Assembly: GCA_030156305.1 (NCBI GenBank) | Contig: JASGMZ010000030.1 | Location: 1-18,081 of the forward strand | Direction of reading: 5' to 3' | Source: Bacteroidales bacterium | GTDB lineage: Bacteria > Bacteroidota > Bacteroidia > Bacteroidales > UBA12077 | Length of the DNA: 18,081 nt | Part shown: positions 6,978-14,647 of the stretch, piece after piece | Layout: every line of letters begins with the position of its first letter | Position numbering within the stretch: position 1 is the first letter of the stretch | Program-made: the position numbers and the translations under genes | Notes under the pieces: generated by a model | What the model was told of the DNA's origin: nothing | Seen by the model: the letters and a program-made list of their open reading frames with translations, nothing else | The model's database searches: none

Positions 6978-8387
6978 ATGACAATAAAAGAACTATTAAA
7001 AAACAAGTATTTCAAATTTGGATTTACATCGCTTATTTATATTTTATGGGTATTATGGATTAAAAATTACTGGTTTTTATTTGGGTTACTTATAATTTTT
7101 GATTTTTACATCACAAAATTTGTGAACTGGGCCTTTTGGAAAAAACGTGGCGTATCCAAACCCAAAAATACAGCAATTGAATGGATTGATGCTTTAATTT
7201 TTGCCGTTATTGCCGCTACTTTGATCCGAATGTTTTTAATTGAGGCATACACGATTCCTACTTCTTCGATGGAAAAAACTTTGCTGGTAGGCGATTATTT
7301 GTTTGTTAGTAAAGTAAGTTATGGGCCAAGATTACCCAATACTCCAATTTCATTCCCCTTTGCGCATCATACGCTACCTTTAACAAAGGATAAAAAATCG
7401 TATGTTGAATGGATTAAACGTCCTTATAAACGTATTGCCGGGTTTGGCGATATCAAACGGAATGATATTGTCGTTTTTAATTTTCCTACCGGCGATACAG
7501 TCGTGGTTGAAATGCAAGAACAAGATTATTATTCTATTATCCGCCAGTATAGCGATGAACTTAAACGAAGAGATATTCAATCCGGAAATCCAATTAAAAC
7601 TTTTGATTATTATAAAAAATTGGCAAGGAAATATATCTGGGATCAATTTAATATCACCGTACGGCCTGTTGATAAACGGGAAAATTATATTAAAAGATGT
7701 GTGGCAATTCCCGGAGACTCATTGTTTATTGAACATGGACAGGTTTATATTAATGGAGAGGAACAGCCACATTTTGAAAACATGCAATACGACTATTTTG
7801 TAAAAACCAATGGAAAAGAAATTAATTCAAAACATTTTGAAAGACTTAATATTGCGGTTGACGACCGAAGATTTATTTCTTCAAGCTCGATGTATGAGTT
7901 ACCCCTTACCAATGAAAACGTTGAGCATTTAAAAAGTTTTCCTATGGTAACCTCAGTTACCCGATATGAGAATACTAATATTAATATGGCGAATATAAGT
8001 ATATTCCCTTTTAGTGCTGATTATCCCTGGACAGAGGATAATTTTGGCCCATTATATATTCCCGAAAAAGGAAAAACAGTTGAGTTAACGATTAAAAATT
8101 TGCCTTTATATCAACGAATTATCGAAACCTATGAAAATAATACATTAAAAGTAGATGGTAATAAAATTTATATTAATGGTGAATTAGCCGATGCTTATAC
8201 TTTTAAAATGGATTACTATTTTATGATGGGAGATAACCGACATAACTCTGCTGATTCACGTTATTGGGGATTTGTTCCTGAAGATCATGTGGTAGGAAAA
8301 GCAGTTTTTATTTGGTTATCGCTAGATAAAGACAAAAATTTCTTAGGGAAAATTCGCTGGGACAGAATGTTTTCAATAATTCATTAA
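6978..8387 (+). CDS. lepB: Signal peptidase I
   Basis: Membrane-bound Ser/Lys endopeptidase that removes signal peptides from exported proteins. Hydrophobic segments at about 13-46 and 70-92 anchor it in the inner membrane. The catalytic serine is Ser97 in IPTSSM and the general-base lysine is Lys239 in KRCVAIPGD. The box E motif GDNRHNSADSRYWG lies near the C-terminus. At 469 aa it is much longer than E. coli LepB (324). The extra residues lie between the Ser and Lys boxes and in a second insertion after the PGD motif, as is common in Bacteroidota. It is preceded by dapB at 27 bases and followed by a strong terminator. Confidence 0.96.
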   Translation: MTIKELLKNKYFKFGFTSLIYILWVLWIKNYWFLFGLLIIFDFYITKFVNWAFWKKRGVSKPKNTAIEWIDALIFAVIAATLIRMFLIEAYTIPTSSMEKTLLVGDYLFVSKVSYGPRLPNTPISFPFAHHTLPLTKDKKSYVEWIKRPYKRIAGFGDIKRNDIVVFNFPTGDTVVVEMQEQDYYSIIRQYSDELKRRDIQSGNPIKTFDYYKKLARKYIWDQFNITVRPVDKRENYIKRCVAIPGDSLFIEHGQVYINGEEQPHFENMQYDYFVKTNGKEINSKHFERLNIAVDDRRFISSSSMYELPLTNENVEHLKSFPMVTSVTRYENTNINMANISIFPFSADYPWTEDNFGPLYIPEKGKTVELTIKNLPLYQRIIETYENNTLKVDGNKIYINGELADAYTFKMDYYFMMGDNRHNSADSRYWGFVPEDHVVGKAVFIWLSLDKDKNFLGKIRWDRMFSIIH

Positions 8388-8415
8388 AATAAATAAAAGA
8401 TTCAATTTAATTTTG

Positions 8416-8443
8416 CCGGATAGACAGTTCTATCCGGTTTTTT
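8416..8443 (+). terminator. Intrinsic terminator after lepB
   Basis: Perfect 8-bp stem CCGGATAG/CTATCCGG with a six-base loop (ACAGTT), followed by six T. It lies 28 bases after the lepB stop and separates dapB-lepB from the WbqC-family gene. Confidence 0.92.
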
Positions 8444-8455
8444 CATAAATTATTG

Positions 8456-9079
8456 ATGATGAGTAATAAAGTAATTTTATCCACAGCTTATTTGCCTCCG
8501 GTTCAGTATTTTACCAAACTAATACAATATGATGATATTTTAATTGAAGCCCATGAAAATTTTATAAAACAAACCTATCGTAACCGCTGTAATATTTATG
8601 GTGCTAATGGTTTGCTTGCTTTATCAATTCCTGTAAAAAAAATTAATACCAAAACAAAAATTAAAGATATTGTTATTGATTACGACACTAATTGGCCTAA
8701 GATGCATTGGAAATCAATAGAGTCGGCTTATCGTTCCTCCGCATTTTTTGAATTTTATGCTGATTATCTCGTTCCTTTTTATCATAAAAAATATCAATTT
8801 TTGATCGATTTTAATCATGATTTATTGAACATGCTGGCCGAACAATTAGAAATTGATATTAATTTTTCCTATTCGGATAAATATAGTTTCCCTGAGGATG
8901 TTCCTTTTGATGATTTTAGAGATATTATTCATCCTAAAAAAAAACAAAATGATCCGGATTTTAAGGTGAAAAAATATTTTCAGGTATTCTCTGATAAACA
9001 CGGGTTTATCTCCAATCTAAGCATTATAGATTTACTATTTAACACGGGGCCTGAGGCCTTACAATATTTAAAAAAATAA
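8456..9079 (+). CDS. WbqC-family protein
   Basis: A member of the WbqC-like family, named after an O-antigen cluster gene; the biochemical role is not established. The 207 aa show the family opening AYLPPVQYFTKLIQYDD, then the basic stretch NFIKQTYRNRCNIYGANG, LSIPVKK, and the conserved WKSIESAYRSSAFFEFYADYLVPFY. I chose the ATG at 8456 (another follows at 8459) over an in-frame TTG at 8453. In Bacteroidota it often accompanies lepB, as here, but the terminator between them implies separate transcription. No other glycan synthesis genes are nearby. Confidence 0.8.
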   Translation: MMSNKVILSTAYLPPVQYFTKLIQYDDILIEAHENFIKQTYRNRCNIYGANGLLALSIPVKKINTKTKIKDIVIDYDTNWPKMHWKSIESAYRSSAFFEFYADYLVPFYHKKYQFLIDFNHDLLNMLAEQLEIDINFSYSDKYSFPEDVPFDDFRDIIHPKKKQNDPDFKVKKYFQVFSDKHGFISNLSIIDLLFNTGPEALQYLKK

Positions 9080-9129
9080 TTTTTTTGATGAACGGTTTTT
9101 ATATAAAAAATTTTTTTCATTAAATTTAT

Positions 9130-9149
9130 GTTTATTTTCAAAAATAAAC
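9130..9149 (+). promoter_or_regulatory. Hairpin just upstream of the SiaC-like gene
   Basis: Perfect 9-bp inverted repeat GTTTATTTT / AAAATAAAC around a two-base loop, ending 8 bases before the ATG at 9158. It is AT-rich and therefore weak. It could affect translation or bind a regulator. It also overlaps the alternative upstream ATG at 9128, which argues that 9158 is the true start. Confidence 0.3.
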
Positions 9150-9157
9150 CTGAAATT

Positions 9158-9532
9158 ATGACGAATTTAGTAATTCAAAGCACAGATTCAACCCCACATG
9201 TTGAGTTTTTAGCCAATGGAACCCTTACCTTAAAAGGCCGTTCGTTGCCTGAAGATGTACATAAATTCTATGCACCGTTAATTGATTGGGTAAAACATTT
9301 AGAGGCCGACAAAGCGGTTATTGATCTTAAGCTTGAATATTTAAACACTTCATCGACAAAAAAGCTGTTGAATTTATTAACTGCTATTGATCAGAATGAT
9401 AAAATAAAAGAGATTGATGTGAATTGGCATTATGAATTCGATGATCTGGAAATGGAAGATCTGGGAACAATATATGAAGAAGATATGAAACGGGCCAAAT
9501 TCAAGTACATAGAGGAAGTTGATATTTTTTAA
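9158..9532 (+). CDS. SiaC-family regulatory phosphoprotein (DUF1987)
   Basis: A small cytoplasmic protein related to Pseudomonas SiaC, a switch protein phosphorylated by SiaB and dephosphorylated by the PP2C phosphatase SiaA, which when unphosphorylated activates a diguanylate cyclase. The 124 aa carry the family pattern: STPHVEF, GRSLPEDVHKFYAPLIDWV, LEYLNTSSTKK (Asn63-Thr64-Ser65-Ser66, the likely phosphosite region) and VNWHYEFDDLEMEDLG. A start at 9128 would add ten residues, but family members begin near the 9158 ATG. No SiaA, SiaB or GGDEF partner is in this window, so it is an orphan here. It converges with the methylase gene; the two stop codons overlap by four bases. Confidence 0.85.
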   Translation: MTNLVIQSTDSTPHVEFLANGTLTLKGRSLPEDVHKFYAPLIDWVKHLEADKAVIDLKLEYLNTSSTKKLLNLLTAIDQNDKIKEIDVNWHYEFDDLEMEDLGTIYEEDMKRAKFKYIEEVDIF

Positions 9533-10239
9533 CTTGCTTGATGAAGTAAAAATATTGTAGGCCTTTTCTTTAAATCAGGGAACCCTTTTTTCCAATCTTT
9601 AATTTTTTTGGTTTTTATAAATTCGCTGGGCAAGGTTATATCTGTGGCAATACAGAGTAATGTTTCTAATTGACAGGTAGCAAACAAATCGTTTAGTAAA
9701 TGTTGATTTCGATAAGGAGTCTCGATAAATATCTGGGTTTGATTTTCTTGTTTTGATTTTTTTTCCAATGCTTTTATCGTTTTTATCCGTTCGTGTTTTT
9801 TGATGGGTAGATACCCGTTAAATGCAAAATTCTGTCCATTTAATCCTGATGCCATGATAGAAAGTAAAATTGATGATGGCCCAACCAAAGGTACTACCTG
9901 AATATTTTTGCGATGTGCAATGGAAACAATAGCTGCTCCCGGATCGGCAACTCCCGGAGTGCCTGCTTCTGAAATGATGCCAATATTTTGATTTTCTTTA
10001 ATGGGATCCAAATACAATACATAATTCTCAGGGCTTGTATGTTTATTTAATTCATAAAAAGTTAAATCATCAATTTTGGTTTTTATTCCTGCTTTTATTA
10101 AATAACGACGGGCTGTTTTAATATTTTCAACAATATAATAGTTGGTTTGATTCATAATATCTACCACATATTGTGGAATAACATTTTTAACCGGGCTGTC
10201 TCCAAGGGTGGTTGGTATTAAGTAAATTTTAGCACTCAT
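9529..10239 (-). CDS. RsmI-like tetrapyrrole-methylase-fold SAM-dependent methyltransferase
   Basis: Belongs to the tetrapyrrole methylase fold and resembles RsmI, the 16S rRNA C1402 2'-O-methyltransferase. Visible are IYLIPTTLGD at the start, SEAGTPGVADPG (90-101, RsmI-like SAM-binding loop), LVGPSS (118-123) and FNGYLP (140-145). At 236 aa it is about 50 residues shorter than E. coli RsmI (286) and lacks its C-terminal part. The N-terminal segment YYIVENIKTARRYL replaces the typical RsmI AEDTR motif. It may therefore be a Bacteroidota paralogue with another substrate rather than RsmI itself. Its ATG overlaps the upstream gene's TGA (ATGA), so translation is coupled to it. Confidence 0.85.
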   Translation of the reverse strand: MSAKIYLIPTTLGDSPVKNVIPQYVVDIMNQTNYYIVENIKTARRYLIKAGIKTKIDDLTFYELNKHTSPENYVLYLDPIKENQNIGIISEAGTPGVADPGAAIVSIAHRKNIQVVPLVGPSSILLSIMASGLNGQNFAFNGYLPIKKHERIKTIKALEKKSKQENQTQIFIETPYRNQHLLNDLFATCQLETLLCIATDITLPSEFIKTKKIKDWKKGFPDLKKRPTIFLLHQAS

Positions 10240-11213
10240 TCATTCTTATTTATTTCTTCTAATAAAAAATTTATTTCTTCAAATTTATTATTTATTCCGT
10301 TTAGATATAGTTTTCCCTCTTTTTCTTCAAAACCATACATTTGAAATACATTTTTGGCTTCAATAAAACTCTCTTTTTGAGTGTTATATAATTTATAAAT
10401 GTTTTCTACACGTGAGTTCCCAATATCAGCAGGCATTTGAATAAATATAATCCACTCAGAATCATCGGTGAGATCAATAACCTGGTAAACATTTTCCGGA
10501 TCGTAAAAAAGTGTATCTGTTTTGTTTTCAAAAGTTCTAATAAAACCATGGTCATCAGCAGTAATATCAAAAACCGGATTTTGCATCATTAAAATATCAG
10601 ATATGCAGGCATCATTCCATTTGTTGCCTTTATAAATATCTTTAATTGTAATCTTTAATATAAAACGGTCTTTATCAAAATTATTATTTTCAGTTATTTT
10701 TTTATATAAATCATTCCAGTCAAAATCCAGTATTACATTCTGGTAACCCAATTTATCGTCCAGCTCTTTTGTCAATGAAACCAAAGGTTGGCTAATGGCA
10801 AAACCAAAATGTGTTTCGGTAACAAAGCCCGAAGGCATAAAACAGGCCATTAATTCAATTTCAATTTTTTTTGGGCGGTTATTAGCTTTATAAATTGATT
10901 CCGATTTTTGAAATCCGTTACGTATTTTTATCCCACGGATATTTTTAGGAATACTCATAAAAATATACTCTCCAGTGCCATCTGTGTCTGAACCTTCAGC
11001 CCAGCATGTAGCCGGGTTATGGTCACCTAATTTCGTTGATCCATATTTACCGTAATCCGAATAGCCTGTTAACTCCAATTCGGATGAAGAACCCCATAAT
11101 TGACTATTTTCTCCGGCCAATAATATAGTGTCTCTAATTACAGGCTGGCTATTAAGTGTTTGTAGTGTTATTAACCCAAACAAAATGCTAAAGACAATAA
11201 ATTTTACATTCAT
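10236..11213 (-). CDS. Exported NADase-type glycan-binding (discoidin-like) domain protein
   Basis: Predicted secreted or periplasmic protein with an N-terminal signal peptide (about 1-22) and no lipobox. Residues about 50-205 match the discoidin-like domain annotated as NADase-type glycan-binding. They show the pattern HNPATCWAEGSDTDGTGEYI, then IRGIKIRNGFQKSESIYKANNRPKKIEIEL and IKDIYKGNKWNDACISDI. The C-terminal 110 residues match nothing I recognise. No catalytic motif is visible, so I infer carbohydrate or surface binding only. Length is 325 aa. It is transcribed with the RsmI-like gene through a 4-base stop/start overlap, a pairing with no obvious functional logic. Confidence 0.75.
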   Translation of the reverse strand: MNVKFIVFSILFGLITLQTLNSQPVIRDTILLAGENSQLWGSSSELELTGYSDYGKYGSTKLGDHNPATCWAEGSDTDGTGEYIFMSIPKNIRGIKIRNGFQKSESIYKANNRPKKIEIELMACFMPSGFVTETHFGFAISQPLVSLTKELDDKLGYQNVILDFDWNDLYKKITENNNFDKDRFILKITIKDIYKGNKWNDACISDILMMQNPVFDITADDHGFIRTFENKTDTLFYDPENVYQVIDLTDDSEWIIFIQMPADIGNSRVENIYKLYNTQKESFIEAKNVFQMYGFEEKEGKLYLNGINNKFEEINFLLEEINKNE

Positions 11214-11308
11214 CCTTATGAACTTTTTTAGGCTAAGTTAATTATTTAACCGTAATTTTATATTGTTTTTAATAGAAACAATAATGAAGAATAAATGTTA
11301 GTTTATTT

Positions 11309-11316
11309 TATTTTTG
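11309..11316 (+). promoter_or_regulatory. Possible -7 box before the transporter gene
   Basis: TATTTTTG matches the Bacteroidota TAnnTTTG element 20 bases before the ATG at 11337, implying a very short leader. No clear -33 TTG is present. Confidence 0.4.
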
Positions 11317-11336
11317 TCTAAAACCCGTATCATAAT

Positions 11337-12251
11337 ATGAAAATTTTATATAATATTATTTTGAATAGAAATTTTATTTTAGTTTTTGCCGTAATCATGG
11401 GTATGGTATTAGGCGATTATGCTGTTTACTTAAAGGATTACACTATTTATGTTCTTGCTATTACCATGATATTTTCCACTACTGGAATTGACTCGAAAGC
11501 ATTGCTCCCCATAAAAAAAATTTTTAAACCTATGTTGGTCGGAACTTTATTAAACTATTTCGTTTTTGGAGCAATTGTATTGGTATTGGCCTGGTTATTA
11601 ATGCCTACAAAAGAATTGTTTATGGGATTTGTTGTAATTGTGGCTGCTCCTCCTGGGGTTGCCGTAATCCCGTTTACAGGGATATTAAAAGGAGATATTG
11701 AATATTCAATTTTAGGAGTATTTGGCGCTTTTTTAGCATCCATTGCTATTGCACCGGCTCTTATTGAACTTTTTGCTAAGAATACCGATATGAGCTCCTG
11801 GTCGCTTTTTATGTTGATGATTAAATTAGTTTTAGTTCCTCTAATCTTATCCCGATTATTATTATTTAAACCCGTATTCAAATATGTTGCTAAAATACGC
11901 GGAAAAGTTGTGGACTGGGGATTTGCCATTATTATTTTCACTGCTGTAGGGATGAACAGAGATGTTTTCTTTTCTAATCCGGTGGTTTTGTTGTTGTCAA
12001 CAATTGTTTTATTAGCCGCTACATTTGGTATAGGGTCTATCTATGAATTATTTTCCAAAAAAATGGGAATAAAGCCCGGCCGGTCAATTACCCAGGTTTT
12101 ATTGCTTACCATAAAAAGTTCTGGTTTTTCGGTGGTAACAGCGTTTACATTATTTGGTAAAGAAGCTGCAATACCTTCAGCAATTTTAGCGGTAATAGTT
12201 TTATTATATTTGTTATTCCTTTCGATAAGGATGGAAATTAAAAAACGATAA
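11337..12251 (+). CDS. Bile acid:sodium symporter (BASS)-family transporter
   Basis: Integral inner-membrane protein of 304 aa with about nine to ten hydrophobic segments over nearly its whole length. The segment AAPPGVAVIPFTGILKGD, followed by EYSILGVFGAFLASIAIAP, corresponds to the broken-helix P-G-x-x-x...GD signature of the BASS/BART superfamily. A related conserved segment, KSSGFSVVTAFTLFG, lies in the C-terminal half, consistent with the inverted two-repeat fold. The substrate is unknown; the family moves organic anions and bile acid-like compounds with Na+. It is followed after 5 bases by a metallo-hydrolase gene and is probably cotranscribed with it. An auxin-efflux-carrier relative is the main alternative. 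Confidence 0.75.
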   Translation: MKILYNIILNRNFILVFAVIMGMVLGDYAVYLKDYTIYVLAITMIFSTTGIDSKALLPIKKIFKPMLVGTLLNYFVFGAIVLVLAWLLMPTKELFMGFVVIVAAPPGVAVIPFTGILKGDIEYSILGVFGAFLASIAIAPALIELFAKNTDMSSWSLFMLMIKLVLVPLILSRLLLFKPVFKYVAKIRGKVVDWGFAIIIFTAVGMNRDVFFSNPVVLLLSTIVLLAATFGIGSIYELFSKKMGIKPGRSITQVLLLTIKSSGFSVVTAFTLFGKEAAIPSAILAVIVLLYLLFLSIRMEIKKR

Positions 12252-12256
12252 CTATT

Positions 12257-13018
12257 TTGAAAGTAAAAATTCTCGGTACAGGCACCTCACAAGGGGTTCC
12301 GGTAATAGCATGTAATTGTAAGGTTTGTCAATCCACCGACCCAAACGACCATCGTTTACGAACTTCTGCTTTGGTTGAAGTGAATGGTGTAAATATTGTT
12401 ATTGACGCAGGGCCTGATTTCAGGCAACAAATGCTCCGCGAAAAAGTAAAGGATATTGATGCCATTTTAATTACACACGAACATCGCGATCATATTGCTG
12501 GATTGGATGATGTTAGGGCCTTTAACTTTATGAATCAGAAACCTATTGATATTTATGCCGAGAAAAGAGTTCAAAAAGTAATTAAATCTGAATTTTTTTA
12601 CTCTTTCGAAGAAAAAAAATACCCCGGTGTTCCTCAAATAAATTTGCATCATTTAGGGTTAGAACCCTTTAAAATTAAAAATGTAGAAATAACACCTATT
12701 CAGGTCTTTCATTATAAACTTCCGGTGTTTGGTTTCCGCATTGGGGATTTTTCATATATTACCGATGCAAACTATATTTCTGAGGAAGAAAAAGAAAAAT
12801 TGATTGGAACAAAATATTTGGTTATTAATGCATTACGAAAAAGAAAACATATTTCTCATTACAGCCTTTCCGAAGCGCTGGACTTAATAAAACAACTTAG
12901 TCCAAAACGTGCCTACATAACACATATCAGCCATCAAATGGGCCTTCATCATGATATCAATGAAGAGCTTCCGCGAGGGGTATCTTTAGCCTACGATGGG
13001 CTACATTTTGAGGTGTAA
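12257..13018 (+). CDS. PhnP-like MBL-fold metallo-hydrolase
   Basis: Metallo-beta-lactamase-fold hydrolase of the PhnP / phosphoribosyl 1,2-cyclic phosphate phosphodiesterase type (253 aa). The opening KVKILGTGTSQGVPVIACNCKVCQS holds Cys19, Cys21 and Cys24, matching the three cysteines of PhnP's structural zinc site. THEHRDH (73-79) is the catalytic metal motif, with further ligands in ITDAN and in THISHQMGLHHD near the C-terminus. The start is a TTG 5 bases after the transporter stop. No ATG fits, and the canonical N-terminus begins exactly there. No phosphonate (phn) genes are near, so the substrate is likely another cyclic phosphodiester and cannot be fixed from sequence. Confidence 0.88.
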   Translation: MKVKILGTGTSQGVPVIACNCKVCQSTDPNDHRLRTSALVEVNGVNIVIDAGPDFRQQMLREKVKDIDAILITHEHRDHIAGLDDVRAFNFMNQKPIDIYAEKRVQKVIKSEFFYSFEEKKYPGVPQINLHHLGLEPFKIKNVEITPIQVFHYKLPVFGFRIGDFSYITDANYISEEEKEKLIGTKYLVINALRKRKHISHYSLSEALDLIKQLSPKRAYITHISHQMGLHHDINEELPRGVSLAYDGLHFEV

Positions 13019-13139
13019 ATACTAATCATCCCTTTTTTTAAATTTATATTTTACTCTACTGTTTTCTTTGATTTAAAAATGTTTTAAATTTATAGGTTAA
13101 TAATAACTTTAATATTCACTAAAAATTTATTTATAAACT

Positions 13140-13838
13140 ATGCAAAAACAAAGAAATACCGGAAGAGGAATTATTGGTATAATTCTAATCTTAATTGGAG
13201 TAGCTTTAATAGGACGAATATTTGATATTTTTCCTCATCGGATAATACACCATATTTTTTCATGGGAAATGATTCTAATAGTTTTAGGTATTATTTTTAT
13301 TTCTACCAGAGATAATAAGTTGTTAGGTTGGATTTTACTAACCATTGGACTTGTGTTTTTAATTCCGGATATTTTATATATACCCTACCCGGTTCGACGG
13401 TTATTTTGGCCTGTATTATTAATTGTTATTGGATTGTTAATAATCTTTAGGTCAACAGGAGTTGCCAAAACATCTAATGCGGAAACAGCAAAAACCGATT
13501 ATATTGATGATTTTGCCATTTTAGGTGGGGGTGATAGAATTATTACTTCGGAAAATTTTAAAGGAGGAAAAGTTACGGCATTATTTGGTGGCTCAAAAAT
13601 TGATTTAACAAAGGCCAAACTTGCTCCAGGACAAAATGTTATTGATGTGTTTTGTATGTTTGGCGGTTCTACATTACTTGTTCCTGAAAACTGGAATATT
13701 AAGGTTGAAGTGGTTTCTATACTTGGCGGTTTTTCTGATAAACGAATGGTTAGAAGAACCGAAACAACAATGGATGTTGGAAAAGAAATTGTAATTCGTG
13801 GATTTGTAATGTTTGGTGGCGGTGAAATAAAAAATTGA
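13140..13838 (+). CDS. LiaF-like transmembrane protein
   Basis: Membrane protein of 232 aa. The N-terminal half is a DUF5668/LiaF-type domain with four predicted helices (about 9-27, 40-55, 60-77 and 88-104). The C-terminal half is a cytoplasmic or periplasmic beta-repeat domain with four FGG/LGG turns (ALFGGSK, CMFGGST, SILGGFS, VMFGGGE), as in LiaF of cell-envelope stress sensing. In Firmicutes LiaF restrains the LiaS kinase. In Bacteroidota such proteins often sit beside LytTR-type kinase/regulator genes, but none is here. The gene stands alone and ends at a bidirectional terminator facing the OMP gene. Upstream lie 121 AT-rich bases without a clear promoter. Confidence 0.82.
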   Translation: MQKQRNTGRGIIGIILILIGVALIGRIFDIFPHRIIHHIFSWEMILIVLGIIFISTRDNKLLGWILLTIGLVFLIPDILYIPYPVRRLFWPVLLIVIGLLIIFRSTGVAKTSNAETAKTDYIDDFAILGGGDRIITSENFKGGKVTALFGGSKIDLTKAKLAPGQNVIDVFCMFGGSTLLVPENWNIKVEVVSILGGFSDKRMVRRTETTMDVGKEIVIRGFVMFGGGEIKN

Positions 13839-13857
13839 TTAAAAAATAATCTCTTAT

Positions 13858-13889
13858 AAAAAAAAGAGGCTTTGAAAAGCCTCTTTTTT
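13858..13889. terminator. Bidirectional intrinsic terminator
   Basis: A perfect 13-bp stem (arms 13860-13872 and 13877-13889) with a TGAA loop. The GC core AAGAGGCTT/AAGCCTCTT is flanked by an A-tract on the left and a T-tract on the right, so it can stop transcription from both sides. It lies between the convergent LiaF-like and beta-barrel genes. Confidence 0.92.
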
Positions 13890-13907
13890 GCGTTGATTAG
13901 TAATTAT

Positions 13908-14522
13908 TTATAGTTGATATTTTATTCCAAAACTAATACTTGAGAAATCGATATTTAATCCATAATTGTTGATTTTATCTTTTGTTTCAGGATCTTGGTT
14001 ATTATTAATAGATGTTAGCTGATAACCTAAGAAACCTGTTGTTAATTCAAGAGACACCTTATCAGAAAGGCCATAACTAAAACCTGGAATTACACCAATG
14101 CCAAATATTGTTCGAGTATCTCCATCATTTGTTGTGCTCCCAACGCTAACTTTTTCTGTACCACTGGCAAACTGAATTCCTCCTTCTCCAAAGAAAGATA
14201 ACTTATCACCTAATGGAAAATACATGCGAACATAAGGCGAAATGTGAAACATAAATAAAGATTCTTTACTATCTGCTGCATCATTTTTTGAAATGTCAAG
14301 GCTAAAACCAATTTTTCCTCCAATAGAGAAATTATCCGATAGCATATATTCTACATTGGGAAGCAATACGATATCTGTATATGTGGGTCCTTCATTGGTT
14401 GTTCCGCCTGTAGTGGTTTTTGAACTTTGTCCCATAAATCCTATTGAACCACCCACTTTTATTTGAGCACTTAAACTAAAAGTAAGTGCAACAGCCATAA
14501 TTAGTAAAATACTTTTTTTCAT
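13908..14522 (-). CDS. Outer-membrane beta-barrel protein
   Basis: Small porin-like barrel (OmpX/OmpA-barrel type) of 204 aa. Residues 1-19 are a signal peptide (MKKS then hydrophobic, SLSAQ cleavage region). The mature part alternates polar and hydrophobic residues in strands with Gly/aromatic turns (KVGGSIGFMG, FSIGGKIGFSLDI, LSFFGEGGIQFASG, SISFGIKYQL). The C-terminus ends in Leu rather than the usual Phe after an aromatic-rich strand. No peptidoglycan-binding domain is present. It has its own likely promoter and terminator, so it appears monocistronic, although it lies downstream of the DUF1704 gene on the same strand. Function beyond outer-membrane localisation cannot be told. Confidence 0.8.
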   Translation of the reverse strand: MKKSILLIMAVALTFSLSAQIKVGGSIGFMGQSSKTTTGGTTNEGPTYTDIVLLPNVEYMLSDNFSIGGKIGFSLDISKNDAADSKESLFMFHISPYVRMYFPLGDKLSFFGEGGIQFASGTEKVSVGSTTNDGDTRTIFGIGVIPGFSYGLSDKVSLELTTGFLGYQLTSINNNQDPETKDKINNYGLNIDFSSISFGIKYQL

Positions 14523-14561
14523 AATTTTCTTTTGTTTTTGGTTAAAATTAATTTAAGTAGT

Positions 14562-14569
14562 CAAAAATA
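14562..14569 (-). promoter_or_regulatory. Probable -7 box of the beta-barrel gene promoter
   Basis: On the minus strand TATTTTTG matches TAnnTTTG 39 bases before the ATG, giving a leader of about 30 bases. A -33 element is not obvious. Confidence 0.45.
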
Positions 14570-14647
14570 GTTAAAAAAATGTAACTTCAGTAAGTCTCTG
14601 AAAATATTTTTCGGACGAAAGTTGAGTTATCAAAAATCAGGCCGTTT

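Noticed and set aside
7402..7803. 133-codon plus-strand frame inside lepB
   Set aside because: It is a +1 shadow of lepB, whose catalytic motifs and length are intact; the translated product resembles no family.
9128..9157. Earlier ATG for the SiaC-like gene
   Set aside because: The ten extra residues are not typical of the family, and the stretch consists mostly of a hairpin; the ATG at 9158 gives the usual N-terminus.
11555..11941. 128-codon minus-strand frame opposite the BASS transporter
   Set aside because: It is antisense to a clear membrane protein; its Asn/Thr-rich composition is typical of the complement of hydrophobic codons.
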